Shown here piece by piece: positions 34,069 to 44,403 of a stretch of 64,000 nucleotides of DNA. Each line of letters begins with the position of its first letter. The first letter of the stretch is position 1. The position numbers and the translations under genes were made by a program. Origin of the DNA: Brachionus rotundiformis (Eukaryota > Rotifera > Eurotatoria > Ploima > Brachionidae); NCBI GenBank assembly GCA_016802295.1, contig JAESIW010000200.1, positions 630,107 to 694,106 of the forward strand, read 5' to 3'. The notes under the pieces were generated by a model. It did no database searches. It was not told where the DNA came from and was given only the letters and a program-made list of their open reading frames with translations.

Positions 34069-35494
34069 TTATATTTTTTTTCTATTTATACCATTTTTTC
34101 TTTTGTTCATTGTATTTTCTGACAATTCCAGAAGTAAAACAACAACAACAAGCCATCCTATCCATGCAGAAAATATAATCCACATTTTTTTATCCAAAAA
34201 GATAATAAATCCAATAATAATTGATGCCACTTTATAAAAAAATTAATTTAAAAAACAAAATGACTGGTTTTTCTATACTTGCTGATAAAAAAGTTAAAAG
34301 TCCTAAAATCTTATGAATTAAATTAAAATATCTTCTTTTTTCTGAGTTTTTAGATGGCCTAAATGATGCATAAATTGGCTAAATAGATAGATATAAAAAA
34401 TTAAATGCTTTAAAAAATTTTTTTGATTAAAATTTAATTTACTTGAATAACAGAAAAAACAATGGTAATAAAGCCGAGAAAAGAATGAATAAAATTTGAG
34501 TTCATACTTGGTCTAATCAATTCGAAGTTCTTTGAATATAAAATTGACAAGATAGCAACTAATGTTAAAGTGAGGACAAAATACATTAAAAACCGATGGA
34601 CAAAGAACCACAATTCAGTTCCGAAAAATTTTAAATTCAAAAATTTAAAATATCCTAGGTAATATTGTTGAGCATTTTAATTTATAATTTAATAATTTAA
34701 TAATGAAAAATATACTTGCAAAAATAATGGCAAAATTTGCTAAAATTATCCAACTGGATACCATCAAAACCGCATGAACTTTGATATATTTTAAATTAGA
34801 ATCATTTTTTCCATTTGCCGTAGCAGTAAAATTAATGAGGTTTTGACTGGCAAATTTATATTTTTTGTGATTTATCGGTTCATCTTTGATTAAATTTAAA
34901 TAATTTTTTTAAAAAAAAAAATTGATTCTTACTATCTGGATCCAAATATCCTTTTACCATTAACAAATAATACGTCTCATTTAGATCGAAGTATTCCTTA
35001 AGATTTTTGACCGATTTTACTCTCTTGAAAGAACAGGTCAAAAAATTGTCATCAAGTGTTATATTTGATTGAGTTAGGCCTATTGTTCGATTATTTGGTA
35101 CAAGTACTTGGGTATCTTTATCTTTTTTTGGGTTGTAGTAATGTTCAATGGATGATTTGCCTACAGAGCTATGCTTGCACATAACAACACAATCTTCACC
35201 CATTTTACGATCATATGAAAATCCGATGGCAAGGTAGAAACTGGACTGCATTGGTTTAGCTTGCATTATAAAGTCTGTATAGGTTCCATTATCCCGCCAC
35301 TTGACAATATAATCACAGTTAAGTTCTTCACAGTCATTGGGTATTTTGAAGCATCCATACTTTGAACCACAATCTGTTTTCTTTTTGTCAAGAAACAATT
35401 CAAAAAGTCCCAAATACTTAAATTAACTTACCAAAGTCAAATTGTATTTTATTGTCAAAATTAAAAATACTAAAAAAGTCAAAAAATGCCTCAT
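34069..35494 (-). CDS. DOMON-cytochrome b561 membrane reductase, 6 exons
   Basis: Exons on the minus strand are 35432-35494, 34933-35380, 34716-34883, 34443-34654, 34279-34378 and 34069-34229. Introns are GT-AG, 49-64 nt, with matching phases, giving 383 aa. Residues 1-20 are a signal peptide. A Cys-containing DOMON domain follows (DYIVKW, FYLAIGFSYDRKMGED, LTCSFKRV). Then comes a cytochrome b561 core of about five helices with four helix-embedded His (KVHAVLM, FFVHRFLM, FIHSFLG, LIHKILG), the usual ligands of two b hemes. This is the architecture of FRRS1/SDR2-type ferric-chelate or monodehydroascorbate reductases, which pass electrons across a membrane from cytosolic ascorbate. The stop falls just after an 8-A run; one base fewer would extend the frame through FLEPLIEPEN to TAA near 33988. 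Confidence 0.86.
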
Positions 35495-36874
35495 TCTGAA
35501 TAGTTAATTTTTATCTAATTTAATTAATAAAAATTAGAATTAAAATAAAAATTAACAAAATGGCTTAAAAATAAATCAATATTTAAACTGGTAATTGTAT
35601 TGACTAAAAGGATTTTTTCCACGTTGGCTAGCCCTAGCCTTTAATTAATTTTATTTGAAAAAATGTATCTAATAAAAGTATATTATTTTAATAAATAAAT
35701 GTAAATTTAAAGAAAAAAATAATAAAAGTTGATTTTAATAGTCTAATAATAAATTCAAATAATCATAGTTTAATAAAATAAAATAAACTAATAGAATTTA
35801 ATAACATAATCCCAATTAATAAAATAAAAAGCCTTGATATTTTTATTTAATTTCATTTTACTAATTCAAATATTAATTATTATCTTTTTAGAATATTATT
35901 TGTCTCATTTTACGAAGAATTAAATAGGCAAACTTGTTTACTAATAGATAAGATATCGCTATTTTCAAATCTCCTGTCTAGGAATAGTATTAGATAATAG
36001 TAGAATGATTTAGTCTAAATTCCAAAGTTTACCAAGTCCAAGAATGTAAGAATATCAAGCTTTAGTAATAATAATAAATAATAAATATGTTTTTAATTTT
36101 ATGTAATCAAAATCAAATTTTAATTGTCAAGGTGATTTTTTATTGCGAAAATTAACAAGACTTAGATCTATTTAAGCAAAATTAGGAGTTTAATTAGACA
36201 AGATAGACTGTTGATTAATAAAAAGAGATATTTATTAAAATTTATAATTTGATGCAGTCCTTGTGATTTTTGAATTATTGTTCTCTGTGCATATTATTAA
36301 GAAATGAATACAGACGTTCTCTGTGCATTCATTTTTGGCTCATATACAAATAAACGAGAATGTATCTATTCATAGTTTTTTTTAATTTTATTTGTTAAAA
36401 AATAAGTCCCTTAAGTGTCTCATTTGCCTTTGAATTGGCAAAAATAAATTCCATTTATTATAGACCGATGATTTATTAAAGATATATTTAGTACAATTTA
36501 TCATAAATTTATTATCAATAAGGCATCAATTCGATAATTTCCAGTTTATATTAATTTTTTTTTTAGTTTTTTTTCGGATATAATTTACTTTGGAAATAAT
36601 TTGCCACGGGAATGACAAAAACGGGGACAATTTCCAGGAAACATAATTTTCAGGAACTAAAAAAACGGGGATAATTTACAAAAGACCATCAATTCATTTA
36701 AAAATAAAGAGACCTTTTTAATTCATAAAAATATTCCAAAAAAAATTTCTATTCTATTTGAATTCAAATTGGACTTAAAAAGATATATAATAATACTTGT
36801 TTTAAAATTGATGAAAAGTTACTTTTTATACAACGGTAAATGACCTAATTAGTATTATTTTACCTTCTTTTTCA
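35495..36874. other. AT-rich intergenic stretch
   Basis: No gene. Around 36595-36680 short acgggga-caattt words repeat a few times. No family recognised. Confidence 0.45.
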
Positions 36875-37967
36875 AATTATTTGGATGAATTAAAAGATTT
36901 CTACTCAACCTTTAATAATAATTTAAATATATTACATTTGAATGTAAATTCACTATTTCTTAAAAAGGATGAGGTTTTAAAAATTGTTTCACTTAACATC
37001 TTTGATGATATTTCCTTAAATGAAACAAAATTAGATAATTCTATTCCTTTCTCTTTTTTTATAGTTCTAATTATTTATTAAAGTGTAATAGGTATTGTGG
37101 TGGTTTAATTGTTTTAATTAAGAAAAATTTTAAAATTCTAAATTGTAATTCTAAATTCTCTGATCAATTTGAAGCTATTTCAATGGAATTACAATACAAT
37201 AATGAAATCATTCATTTTCTTTTTATCTATAACTACAGGGCTATTTCAGTTCTTTTTCAAATTGGAAAATTGTTTGAAAGATTACTGGCTCATCAAATTT
37301 CAAGCTATTTTGAATCTAACAATATATTTTTTAATGGATAGCATGGATTCAGACCTGGGCATTCATGTCAGACTGCATTTCATAAATATCTTAGTGAATT
37401 AAATCTAGCCAAAGAAAAGAAACTTACTACCTTATCACTTTTTATTGACTTTAGAAAAGCTTTTGACGTGATAGATCCAAATCTTCTTCTCTTGAAATTA
37501 TTTCACTATGGATTTGACAATAATTCTTTAGGTCTTCTTTCAAATTATTTTGTCAATAGATCTCAAATAGTTCATTTTGGAAACGAAAAATCAAAACCTA
37601 TTTTTGATTTTTATTAATGATTTTCCTTATCTCTTAAGAAAATTTAACATAAAAATGTTTGCTGATGACACTATGATTAGTCACTCTGAAAAGGACTTAG
37701 AAACTGTTTTAAAAAATTTTTCGGGTACCATCCAAAATCTTAGTGATTGGTGTTATTTTAATAAGGTTGATATAAATTGGTCAAAAACCTATTAGTAGGA
37801 TCTTTTCAAATAGAAAAACTAATATTCCCAAAATGATTAATCTTTGTGGAAATGAAATAAAAGTTGTCGATGAAATTACTCTTTTAGTTTACAAAATAGA
37901 TGAAGTATCTCATTAGTTGTAAATAAAAAATTATTCAGCATTAAAAGACTATTCTATCTATCAACAT
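36875..37967 (+). pseudogene. LINE fragment: endonuclease start and reverse transcriptase
   Basis: 36881-37060 encodes NILHLNVNSLFLKKDE and NETKLDNSIPF, the start of an AP-type endonuclease. After large internal deletions come FIDFRKAFDVIDPNLLL, HYGFDNNSLG and FADDTMISHSEKDLET, which holds the catalytic ADD of the reverse transcriptase, then LVVNKKLFSIKRLFYL. Several frameshifts and stops make it dead. It stops abruptly at 37967, exactly where homology to the FAD oxidase begins. It is the same family as 25084-25354. Confidence 0.82.
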
Positions 37968-38333
37968 CAAAATTGTCAGATTTTGCTGATTTGTAAGGAA
38001 AGTGGTTGGTAAAGTTTATGTTCGTGGTGACAATGGCTATAGTCCTCACACTTGGAATACAATAACTCATATTCCCAAACCAGCTGTCATTATCCAACCA
38101 GCTAACAATGGTGATGTTGTTGAGGCGCTTAGATTTGCTAAAAAATTCAATATGCGTCTTTCTGTACAGAGTACAGGACATCACCAGGATCACAGAAATA
38201 TACTCGACAATTCGGTTCATATTGACATGAGTTCAATTAACCACAAAAGCATAGATTTGGAGAAGAAAACTGTTACTTTAGGTCCTGGCAATAATTTTAC
38301 TCAAATTTATAAATTCGTGCAAGAAAAAAGTAA

Positions 38334-39131
38334 TGCAATATCCCTATTGTCATCCTACCATCAGCTTTTAACATTTCTGCTGTGCCCAGGCTTTCCGGTT
38401 CTTCAGAGCCTTTATCGCAAAAGCTTCTATTTCATTTAGGCTCGGCACTTCGGTGTTAATATCGAGGTCAGTGCTAGCTGCTTCTGGTATTAAAGACTCT
38501 AAAGGTTCTGGTCTATTTAGAACTTCTCTAAAGTGCTCAACCCATCTTTGCCCTTGCTCTTTTTCGGTTGTTAGGATACGACCTTCTTTGTCTCTTACAA
38601 ATATTGTTCTTTTCTGTGAAGAGCTACATATCGAATTAGTGATCTTGTGTAGCTTATGCAGGTCCCTTTTTGAGCTGGCTTCTTCCGCTTCGCTAGCACA
38701 CTGGTTTATATAATTCCTCTTATCACGCCTAGCCCATTTCTTTACGAGCCTGTTCTGTTCTTTTGTTTATCATATGTAGCTTCTAATTTCTTACGGATAC
38801 GATTTGATTTTGCTTGAAGCATTTTTGTTTTGATTTCCCCTCTTTCAGCTATCAGTGCTCATGTCTCATCGGATATGCACCTTTTCCTTTGATGTTTTAC
38901 AATAGGCTTCTCGAATTTCTGACCACCTTCTCTGTATATCCGACTCCTCTTGGTGTTCAAGTTTTTGAAGGTTCTTCCTAAGCTTTGTGCTGTATTCTGT
39001 TTTACTTTTGGGATCAAATAGACGTCCAACATCGTATTTCTTTTCTGTATTTTTCTAATAGGTTTTACTCAGTTTCAGCTTTATACATGCTCCTACCAGA
39101 TAGTGATCACTATATATGTCGGCTCCTCTAC
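38334..39131 (-). pseudogene. LINE (RTE/CR1-like) fragment inside the FAD pseudogene
   Basis: Read on the minus strand from 39131 it encodes RGADIYSDHYLVGACIKLKL, the end of an endonuclease. Then come LEHQEESDIQRRWSEIREAY, a Lys/Arg-rich linker (KKLEATYDKQKNRLVKKWAR), IFVRDKEGRILTTEKEQGQR and WVEHFREVLNRPEPL, ending near AEMLKADG at the start of the reverse transcriptase. This is the linker between endonuclease and RT of an RTE/CR1-type LINE. It is a different family from 36875-37967 and has few stops, so it is fairly young. Confidence 0.8.
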
Positions 39132-39408
39132 ATGTTCAAATACACCAAATGGAGTATGCGCCAATGTGGATGACTTAAGATGCTGGTACAATTCAACGGC
39201 GTATTCAGACCAGTGTAAATCATCAAATTCTGATTCAATTGATTTTATTAAATATTTAATACAAATCATATTTGATTTTTTCAAAACGCTTATTAATAAT
39301 ATTTTTAATTAAACAATCTTGACATTAATAAAACAAAGCATTTTTAAAAAAATTTTAACCATCTAAAATTTAGAATATTGATTCAAATTTATTAAAGAAA
39401 TAATTCAT
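39132..39408 (+). repeat. Second copy of the FAD gene 3' end
   Basis: This matches 40505-40777 (the last codons and 3' UTR of the last FAD piece) almost base for base, from tgttcaaatac to aataattcat. The FAD tail thus occurs twice in the left arm, once upstream of the piece it should follow. This copy keeps the frame to the normal end (KTLINNIFN), which the downstream copy has lost. Confidence 0.85.
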
Positions 39409-39504
39409 TTTTTAAAGATTTGTTTCCCGTAATGGGATTTGGACCTTTAAATGTATGGCTGGTCCACATAGCCTGGTATAATTAATAAATTATTCTATTT
39501 AATT
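39408..39504 (+). repeat. Short dispersed repeat, copy 1
   Basis: About 95 bp containing gtaatgggatttggacctt and tggctggtccacatagcct. It recurs inverted at 48268-48364 in the palindrome spacer. No terminal repeat or coding content was seen. Confidence 0.8.
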
Positions 39505-40627
39505 TACAAAGCTATATGGTCTTGGTGTGGATAATTTAGTCAGCATTGATTTAATTTTGGCCAATTTATCAATCATAACAGCTTCAGAAAACCAAAATTC
39601 GGACCTCTTTCGAGCTATACGTGGATCTGGTGGAATCAGTTATGGAATTGGTGTAAGTCTAACTGTAAGATTGCATCCAAATCCTGGTAAAATGTCAATT
39701 TTCACTGGATTATACGATCTTAACAATGACACAGCTGATCTAATATCTGAATGGATTATAAATGCTCCAAACTATGCTTATTCCTATTTAATTCCAAACA
39801 ATTATGAACAATTTAAATTGACAACTTTTTCAGCTTTTTGCTTTAGTGATAGAAATAGTTGCCAAAGTTTATTTGAAAAGTTAAGAACTGGGTGTAAACC
39901 AAATCCAGAATTTCAAATAACATGCGATCCATATTATGATTTATTCGCTGATTATTATGACTATTTTAAAATTGTTAATTCTGATCGAGGTGGTACTATT
40001 TACCTTGCAAGCACGGCTTTAAATAGTTTGAACATGAGAGAAGGTTTGAGGGAAATTTTAAACTTTATTGACACTACGCCATTTACTGGATGTTCTGGCA
40101 ATGCTGTCTTAGGTGGTGCAAGTACAGCTATGGATCTGAATAGTGAAAAGACATCCATATCAAAAGAAATGAGAAACGGATTGATGGCAATAACATGCTA
40201 CTCGATGATGGAAGAATTCACTCCAATTGATGAAAAAAAGCATCAGGTAGAAGTGATGGACTATTTGGCTGAAAGAATTTTAAAAAAGTATTCCAATTGG
40301 GTGTATTGGAATGAGCCTCAGCATAATTTTCCAAAAAATGACTGGAAAGAAAGATATTGGAGTGGAATGGACAACTATAATAAGCTATTGGACATTAAAA
40401 TCAAATATGATCCTGATAATTTTTTTACTTGTTATCACTGTATTGGCTATGAAAGGGAATTCAATGAAATGCCAACCGTTTGTCCAGAACTATATTGTAC
40501 TTGTTCAAATACGCCAAATGGAGTATGCGCCAATGTGGATGACTTAAGATGCTGGTACAATTCAACGGCGTATTCAGACCAGTGTAAATCATCAAATTCT
40601 GATTCAATTGATTTTATTAATATTTAA

Positions 40628-41283
40628 TACAAATCATATTTGATTTTTTCAAAACGCTTATTAATAATATTTTTAATTAAACAATCTTGACATTAATAAA
40701 ACAAAGCATTTTTAAAAAAATTTTAACCATCTAAAATTTAGAATATTGATTCAAATTTATTAAAGAAATAATTCATATTTATTAATTTAATTTAAATTGA
40801 AATTATTTTGAATAACATAGTTTTAGTTGCAATAAAATAAAGTTGTGATATTATAGAATATTTTGCATTGTTTCAAAATGGTATATTCAATTAATCAATA
40901 TTCATTCCCATTCAAAATCGATTTAAAAAATATTTTTTAAATTCTTTCATTGACTTAATTTAAAAATAATTTTTAACATATATCTGTTTTTAACATTCAA
41001 TTGATTCAGATTGGTTCAGATTGCATTTTGATAAATCAATTAACAAATATCAGTTATTCAAAGCTTATGATAATGGTTATTTAATATAAAAATTCGAATA
41101 ACTTTAAAACAAAAATTTTAATTCTAAAAATTATATATAAAACAAACTATAATTTTTTACTTTTTCTATAAAAACGTAATTTTTTTTATTTTCTTAAATT
41201 TCTAATTTGTAAATGGTATTTTTCATTTTTAAAAATATGCGGAAAATTTCCATTCTTTAAAAAATTTAATTATTTTTGACAAA
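40628..41283. other. 3' flank of the FAD pseudogene, diverged between arms
   Basis: No gene. Compared with the right arm (about 53395-53900) this stretch has many substitutions and indels, including a segment of about 80 bp near 41010-41090 absent on the right. It is clearly less conserved than the neighbouring FAD sequence or the 42-44 kb block. Confidence 0.55.
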
Positions 41284-41360
41284 TTTATTAAAAGTCTACT
41301 TTATAACTATCCTTAAAAAAATTTAAAAATTAAAAGAGACATTTTTAGGCTTAAATTAAT

Positions 41361-41834
41361 TTAGAACCAAGTTCCTAATGAAGCACCACACGATGAACCA
41401 CAAGTGCTGATTGGCAATGGCAATGATTCTGGGAGTGGAAGAGGCATTGGCAATGGAGCTGGGGCAGAGCATGGCGATCCACAAGTGCTGATTGGCAATG
41501 GCAATGGCAATGGGAGTGAAGCACCACACGATGAACCACAAGTGCTGATTGGCAATGGTAATGGGAGTGGGGCAGAGCATGGTGAACCGCAAGAGCTGAT
41601 TGGCAATGGCAATGGTTCTGGGAGTGGAAGAGGCATTGGCAATGGAGCTGGGGCAGAGCATGGCGATCCACATGAGCTGATTGGCAATGGCAATGGCAAT
41701 GGCAATGGAAGTGAAGCACCACACGATGAACCACAAGTGCTGATTGGCAATGGCAATGGTTCTGGGAGTGGAAGAGGCATTGGCAATGGAGCTGGCAAAG
41801 AGAAGTTAAATGATGAACCACATGGAGAGCACAT
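41361..41834 (-). CDS. Cys-Gly-Ser / Leu-Pro repeat protein, left copy
   Basis: A complete minus-strand ORF of 157 aa runs from ATG 41834 to TAA, made almost wholly of two alternating modules: CGSSCGAS plus (LP)n plus IS, and CGSPCSAPAPLPMPLPLPEP. The start is MCSPCGSSFNFSLPAP, with no signal peptide. A TATA box (TATAAAAA, 41916-41923 on the minus strand) lies 82 nt upstream and AATAAA (41284-41289) 72 nt downstream; both are kept in the other arm. The opposite strand is also open (Gly-Asn-Gly repeats) but begins with CTG and has no promoter, so the minus frame is preferred. Composition recalls keratin-associated or other disulfide-linked structural proteins. Function unknown; expression is inferred from the promoter. 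Confidence 0.55.
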   Translation of the reverse strand: MCSPCGSSFNFSLPAPLPMPLPLPEPLPLPISTCGSSCGASLPLPLPLPLPISSCGSPCSAPAPLPMPLPLPEPLPLPISSCGSPCSAPLPLPLPISTCGSSCGASLPLPLPLPISTCGSPCSAPAPLPMPLPLPESLPLPISTCGSSCGASLGTWF

Positions 41835-41915
41835 TTTGAGTATTGGTTTTTTTGAGTGTTTAAAATAAGATTTGTTTTTTTTTAATTTGTATGAAATTTA
41901 GCTTTTTTCCAAAGC

Positions 41916-41923
41916 TTTTTATA
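41916..41923 (-). promoter_or_regulatory. TATA box of the left repeat-protein gene
   Basis: TATAAAAA followed by GC on the minus strand, 82 nt before the ATG; kept exactly at 52816-52823 in the other arm. Confidence 0.55.
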
Positions 41924-42563
41924 ATGGTCTACAAGAATCATATAAGCGAATCGATTCTATTGATTGAATTTAAAATATCTTCTTTGATCAAATATCTTAC
42001 TCTTTTGTACAATTGTATATAAATTTTTATTTAAAATAAAACAACTAAATCAAACAAATCTACAATTTTTTTTTATCTTTTCAATTTTGAAAATGCATAA
42101 GTAAAATGATCAATTGTTTTTTATGAATGAAAACAAGTTGGGCGTAAGAATCAGATTCATTGTTATTTTAAAACATGCTTAGTTTTATTTCTAATTCGAT
42201 TTTGGTTTTTAAATCAAGTCAATGGCAATGGCAATGGAACTGAGCCAGATCCTTACTTTATTTTCTTTTAATTAAAAAACTTGAAATTTAAAGTAGTTGA
42301 TAGATTTTATTTCTCAAAAATAAAAATAAATCTAGGGATTTAGATCTAACAAAAAAGGAAAATTCTAATGTTTAAATCAACATTTTTTATTAATACAGTC
42401 TTAATCCAAAAGACAAAAAAATCAATCAATAATTTCCTCAGTTATAGAATTGTTTTAAATAAAATTGAGGAAATTTAAATTTTTTTTATTTTCATTTTAA
42501 AATTAATCCAAATGTACTTTACTTAAAATAAAGATTTTAAAATTTTTATTTGAATAAATTGGC

Positions 42564-42570
42564 TATAAAT
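42564..42570 (+). promoter_or_regulatory. TATA box of the 54-aa mini-gene
   Basis: TATAAAT in the context ggctataaatag, the same context as the chitin-binding gene promoter, 64 nt before the ATG at 42634. Kept in the other arm near 52165-52175. Confidence 0.6.
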
Positions 42571-42633
42571 AGCTGTTTGGGCCAAGTTGTCTATTTTTAA
42601 ATGGCTTATTTCAAACATTAGTTCCCAAAAAAA

Positions 42634-42798
42634 ATGTTTGATAAAATTAAAAGCTCATTTGTAAAAATAAAAAATAAACTCAAGAAATGGTTTTATTTTA
42701 ACAAGAAAGTACAAATACTAAGCTACAACGACATATGGAATATTAACTCATCAATTAATCATTTCAAAAGTCAAGCTGGTTGTCGCGGATTGTGGTAA
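42634..42798 (+). CDS. 54-aa cationic mini-protein, left copy
   Basis: ATG at 42634 opens a 54-codon frame ending TAA 42796-42798. The surrounding signals make a complete compact gene: TATA box at 42564, ATG after a run of A, and AATAAA at 42863-42868. The N-terminal half is strongly basic and aromatic (FDKIKSSFVKIKNKLKKWF), with hydrophobic residues spaced about every 3-4 positions as in an amphipathic helix. The C-terminal end is AGCRGLW. There is no signal peptide. I recognise no family. The copy in the other arm (51941-52105, minus) appears identical at every base. Confidence 0.5.
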   Translation: MFDKIKSSFVKIKNKLKKWFYFNKKVQILSYNDIWNINSSINHFKSQAGCRGLW

Positions 42799-42862
42799 AC
42801 ATTCCAAGAAATTTTAGCATTACTGTGCTGCCTTTTAAACAAATTTTAAATCAAAAAGATAA

Positions 42863-42868
42863 AATAAA
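42863..42868 (+). terminator. Poly(A) signal of the 54-aa mini-gene
   Basis: AATAAA 64 nt after the stop; the right arm carries the same signal. Confidence 0.45.
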
Positions 42869-44112
42869 ACATTGTAAAATAGCTATTTTTTTTTATTTAA
42901 TAGATATTTCTTTAATAGATTCAGTTAGTTAATTTAAGAAAGTATCAATTCATCTTTTGAATATGCTTGTTAACTTATCAATTGATAATATTGTTTAAAT
43001 ACTCAAAAAATCAAATGATCAAAGTAGCTGTTCATGGGTTTTAGGTTTTGATTTATATTTCATAAATCTAATAAAAGAAAAATACTTTATTCCAAAAATA
43101 TTTGGATTTCTCTTATTTTTATCTATAAAAATAAAAAGCAAAATGATTTATTAAATTTTCTTATTGAAAAAATATCTATTAAAAATAAAAATTAAACTAA
43201 ATGGTAATATTAATAAGTTGATTAAGGTTAGTAACGCTTTGAAAAGTGATCCTATTCTCTTTCTCTTCTCGGTTCCTCAATTTTGAATTAAAATAATCAT
43301 CAAGAGATAGATAAGCATTTAATATTTTCGCATTTTAATATCCTGTAATTTGAGTGATAGAAAGAAAGATAAATCTCATGTGAGCTCACAATCGAATCAA
43401 TTTGTAACAGTTTCATTTAAACATTGGTCTAAAACAAAGCCAAAAAAAAGCAACCATGACCAAGACAAGCAGGGTCTAATTAATTCAAAACAGAACTAAC
43501 TCAACTAACTGTGAATCAAGTGAATAATCATTCAAAGAGTCGTGATAAGATATCGCTGCTATTGATGATAGCCTTCAATCAAAGACACTCGATTGAATAG
43601 CAGGTAATTGGTACAATATGAAAAGAACTGCTCATATGAAAGATAATAGAAAGCAGAGCGAAATATGCTTTGCAAAAACAAAACAAACAAAAGATTAAGC
43701 ATTTATCAGAACTTGAACTACATACAAGATAAAATACCGAGATAAAAACAAAGAATTGGATAAGATAGCAATAAAAAACAGCTCATGTCTATTTGACATG
43801 TTCTTGTTAGTCGATTTAATCAATGTTAATAAATCACTCTCTCTCTCTTTCTCTTTACTTTCTGTAAGATTTGCTTATCATCATCACCAGACAAAACATT
43901 CCCATAACAACAGATCTTTCACTCTCTCGATCTAAACGATTTACAATCCGAAAACCAAATCCTCATGGCACCAAACAACTCTCAGCATTCAACAAAACGA
44001 TGACCAAATCGCATTGAATAAAAACCCAACGTGCTAAAACAATCATTGAGTGTAAATTTTCATAGATAATAATTGATTTACTTTGTTGTTTTATTCAACA
44101 AATTAGTCCACA
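42869..44112. promoter_or_regulatory. Near-identical non-coding block of the palindrome
   Basis: Every segment compared by eye (for example 43561-43620, 43741-43800, 44041-44100) is the exact reverse complement of the right arm (50.6-51.9 kb). It contains GATA-type words (gataagat at 43547 and 43759), CT/GA-rich runs (43837-43857) and no long ORF. An open but ATG-less frame of about 49 codons lies at about 43868-44020. It could be regulatory DNA under constraint, an unrecognised RNA gene, or a recent gene-conversion tract. Confidence 0.4.
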
Positions 44113-44292
44113 ATGGCAAACTTGTCGTCTTGTGTCCAAAATGTTGATTATTTATTAAAGCAGTCCTCAGACAATCTTAATCCCCTCTTTTCTTCTTGTC
44201 TCAATTGGATCATTCCAAACAAAATACTTGAAATTGCCAAAACTGGCAAAATAAATATCACAAACATACAAGCAGCACTTGATGTCCATTAA
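44113..44292 (+). CDS. 59-aa ORF with strong start context, left copy
   Basis: The ATG in CCACAATGG (good Kozak context) opens 59 codons ending TAA 44290-44292, with an in-frame stop just upstream. AATAAA lies at 44398-44403. The product starts MANLSSCVQNVDYLLKQSSD and contains LNWIIPNKILEIAK; no signal peptide, no family recognised. The right-arm copy at 50447-50626 (minus) looks identical. No clear TATA box was found, so it may be an exon of a longer transcript. Confidence 0.35.
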   Translation: MANLSSCVQNVDYLLKQSSDNLNPLFSSCLNWIIPNKILEIAKTGKINITNIQAALDVH

Positions 44293-44403
44293 TTTGCTCT
44301 TGATACAATACCAATTAATTGCGTAATACATGTGCTATATTCAATCTAATTAAATATCTTTTAATTAAACTAGAATGTTCAATTATTACTTTTTTTTAAT
44401 AAA

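Larger units (their letters stand above)
37968..40627 (+). pseudogene. Broken copy of the BBE-like FAD oxidase
   Basis: Three pieces of the gene found intact at 53902-55617 are present: 37968-38333 (codons about 33-152, without signal peptide), a duplicated last 50 codons plus 3' UTR at 39132-39408, and 39502-40627 (codon about 179 to the end). Between the first and last pieces about 80 nt are lost, including the loop GADPGVGIYGWTTGGGHGP that binds the FAD cofactor. In their place sit a LINE fragment, the duplicated tail and a short repeat. The last piece ends early (DSIDFINI) through a small indel. It cannot make the full enzyme, although the 366-codon downstream frame is open and otherwise close to the intact copy. 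Confidence 0.88.

Noticed and set aside
38453..38713. 86-codon + strand ORF inside the FAD pseudogene
   Set aside because: Shadow of the LINE fragment, whose coding sense is the minus strand.
41356..41821. Two further minus-strand frames over the same repeat (His-Cys-His-Cys and Trp-Phe-Ile-Val types)
   Set aside because: A repeat with a period divisible by three leaves all frames open; these lack the TATA-to-ATG arrangement and conserved module logic.
41404..41868. Gly-Asn-Gly-Ser repeat ORF on the + strand
   Set aside because: It begins with CTG, has no promoter, and is the complement of the better-supported Cys/Leu-Pro repeat gene.
43837..43857. CT/GA-rich runs (also 44440-44458, 50275-50296, 50885-50905) as CRISPR-like or satellite arrays
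   Set aside because: Simple dinucleotide-like runs mirrored by the palindrome; no spacer-repeat structure.
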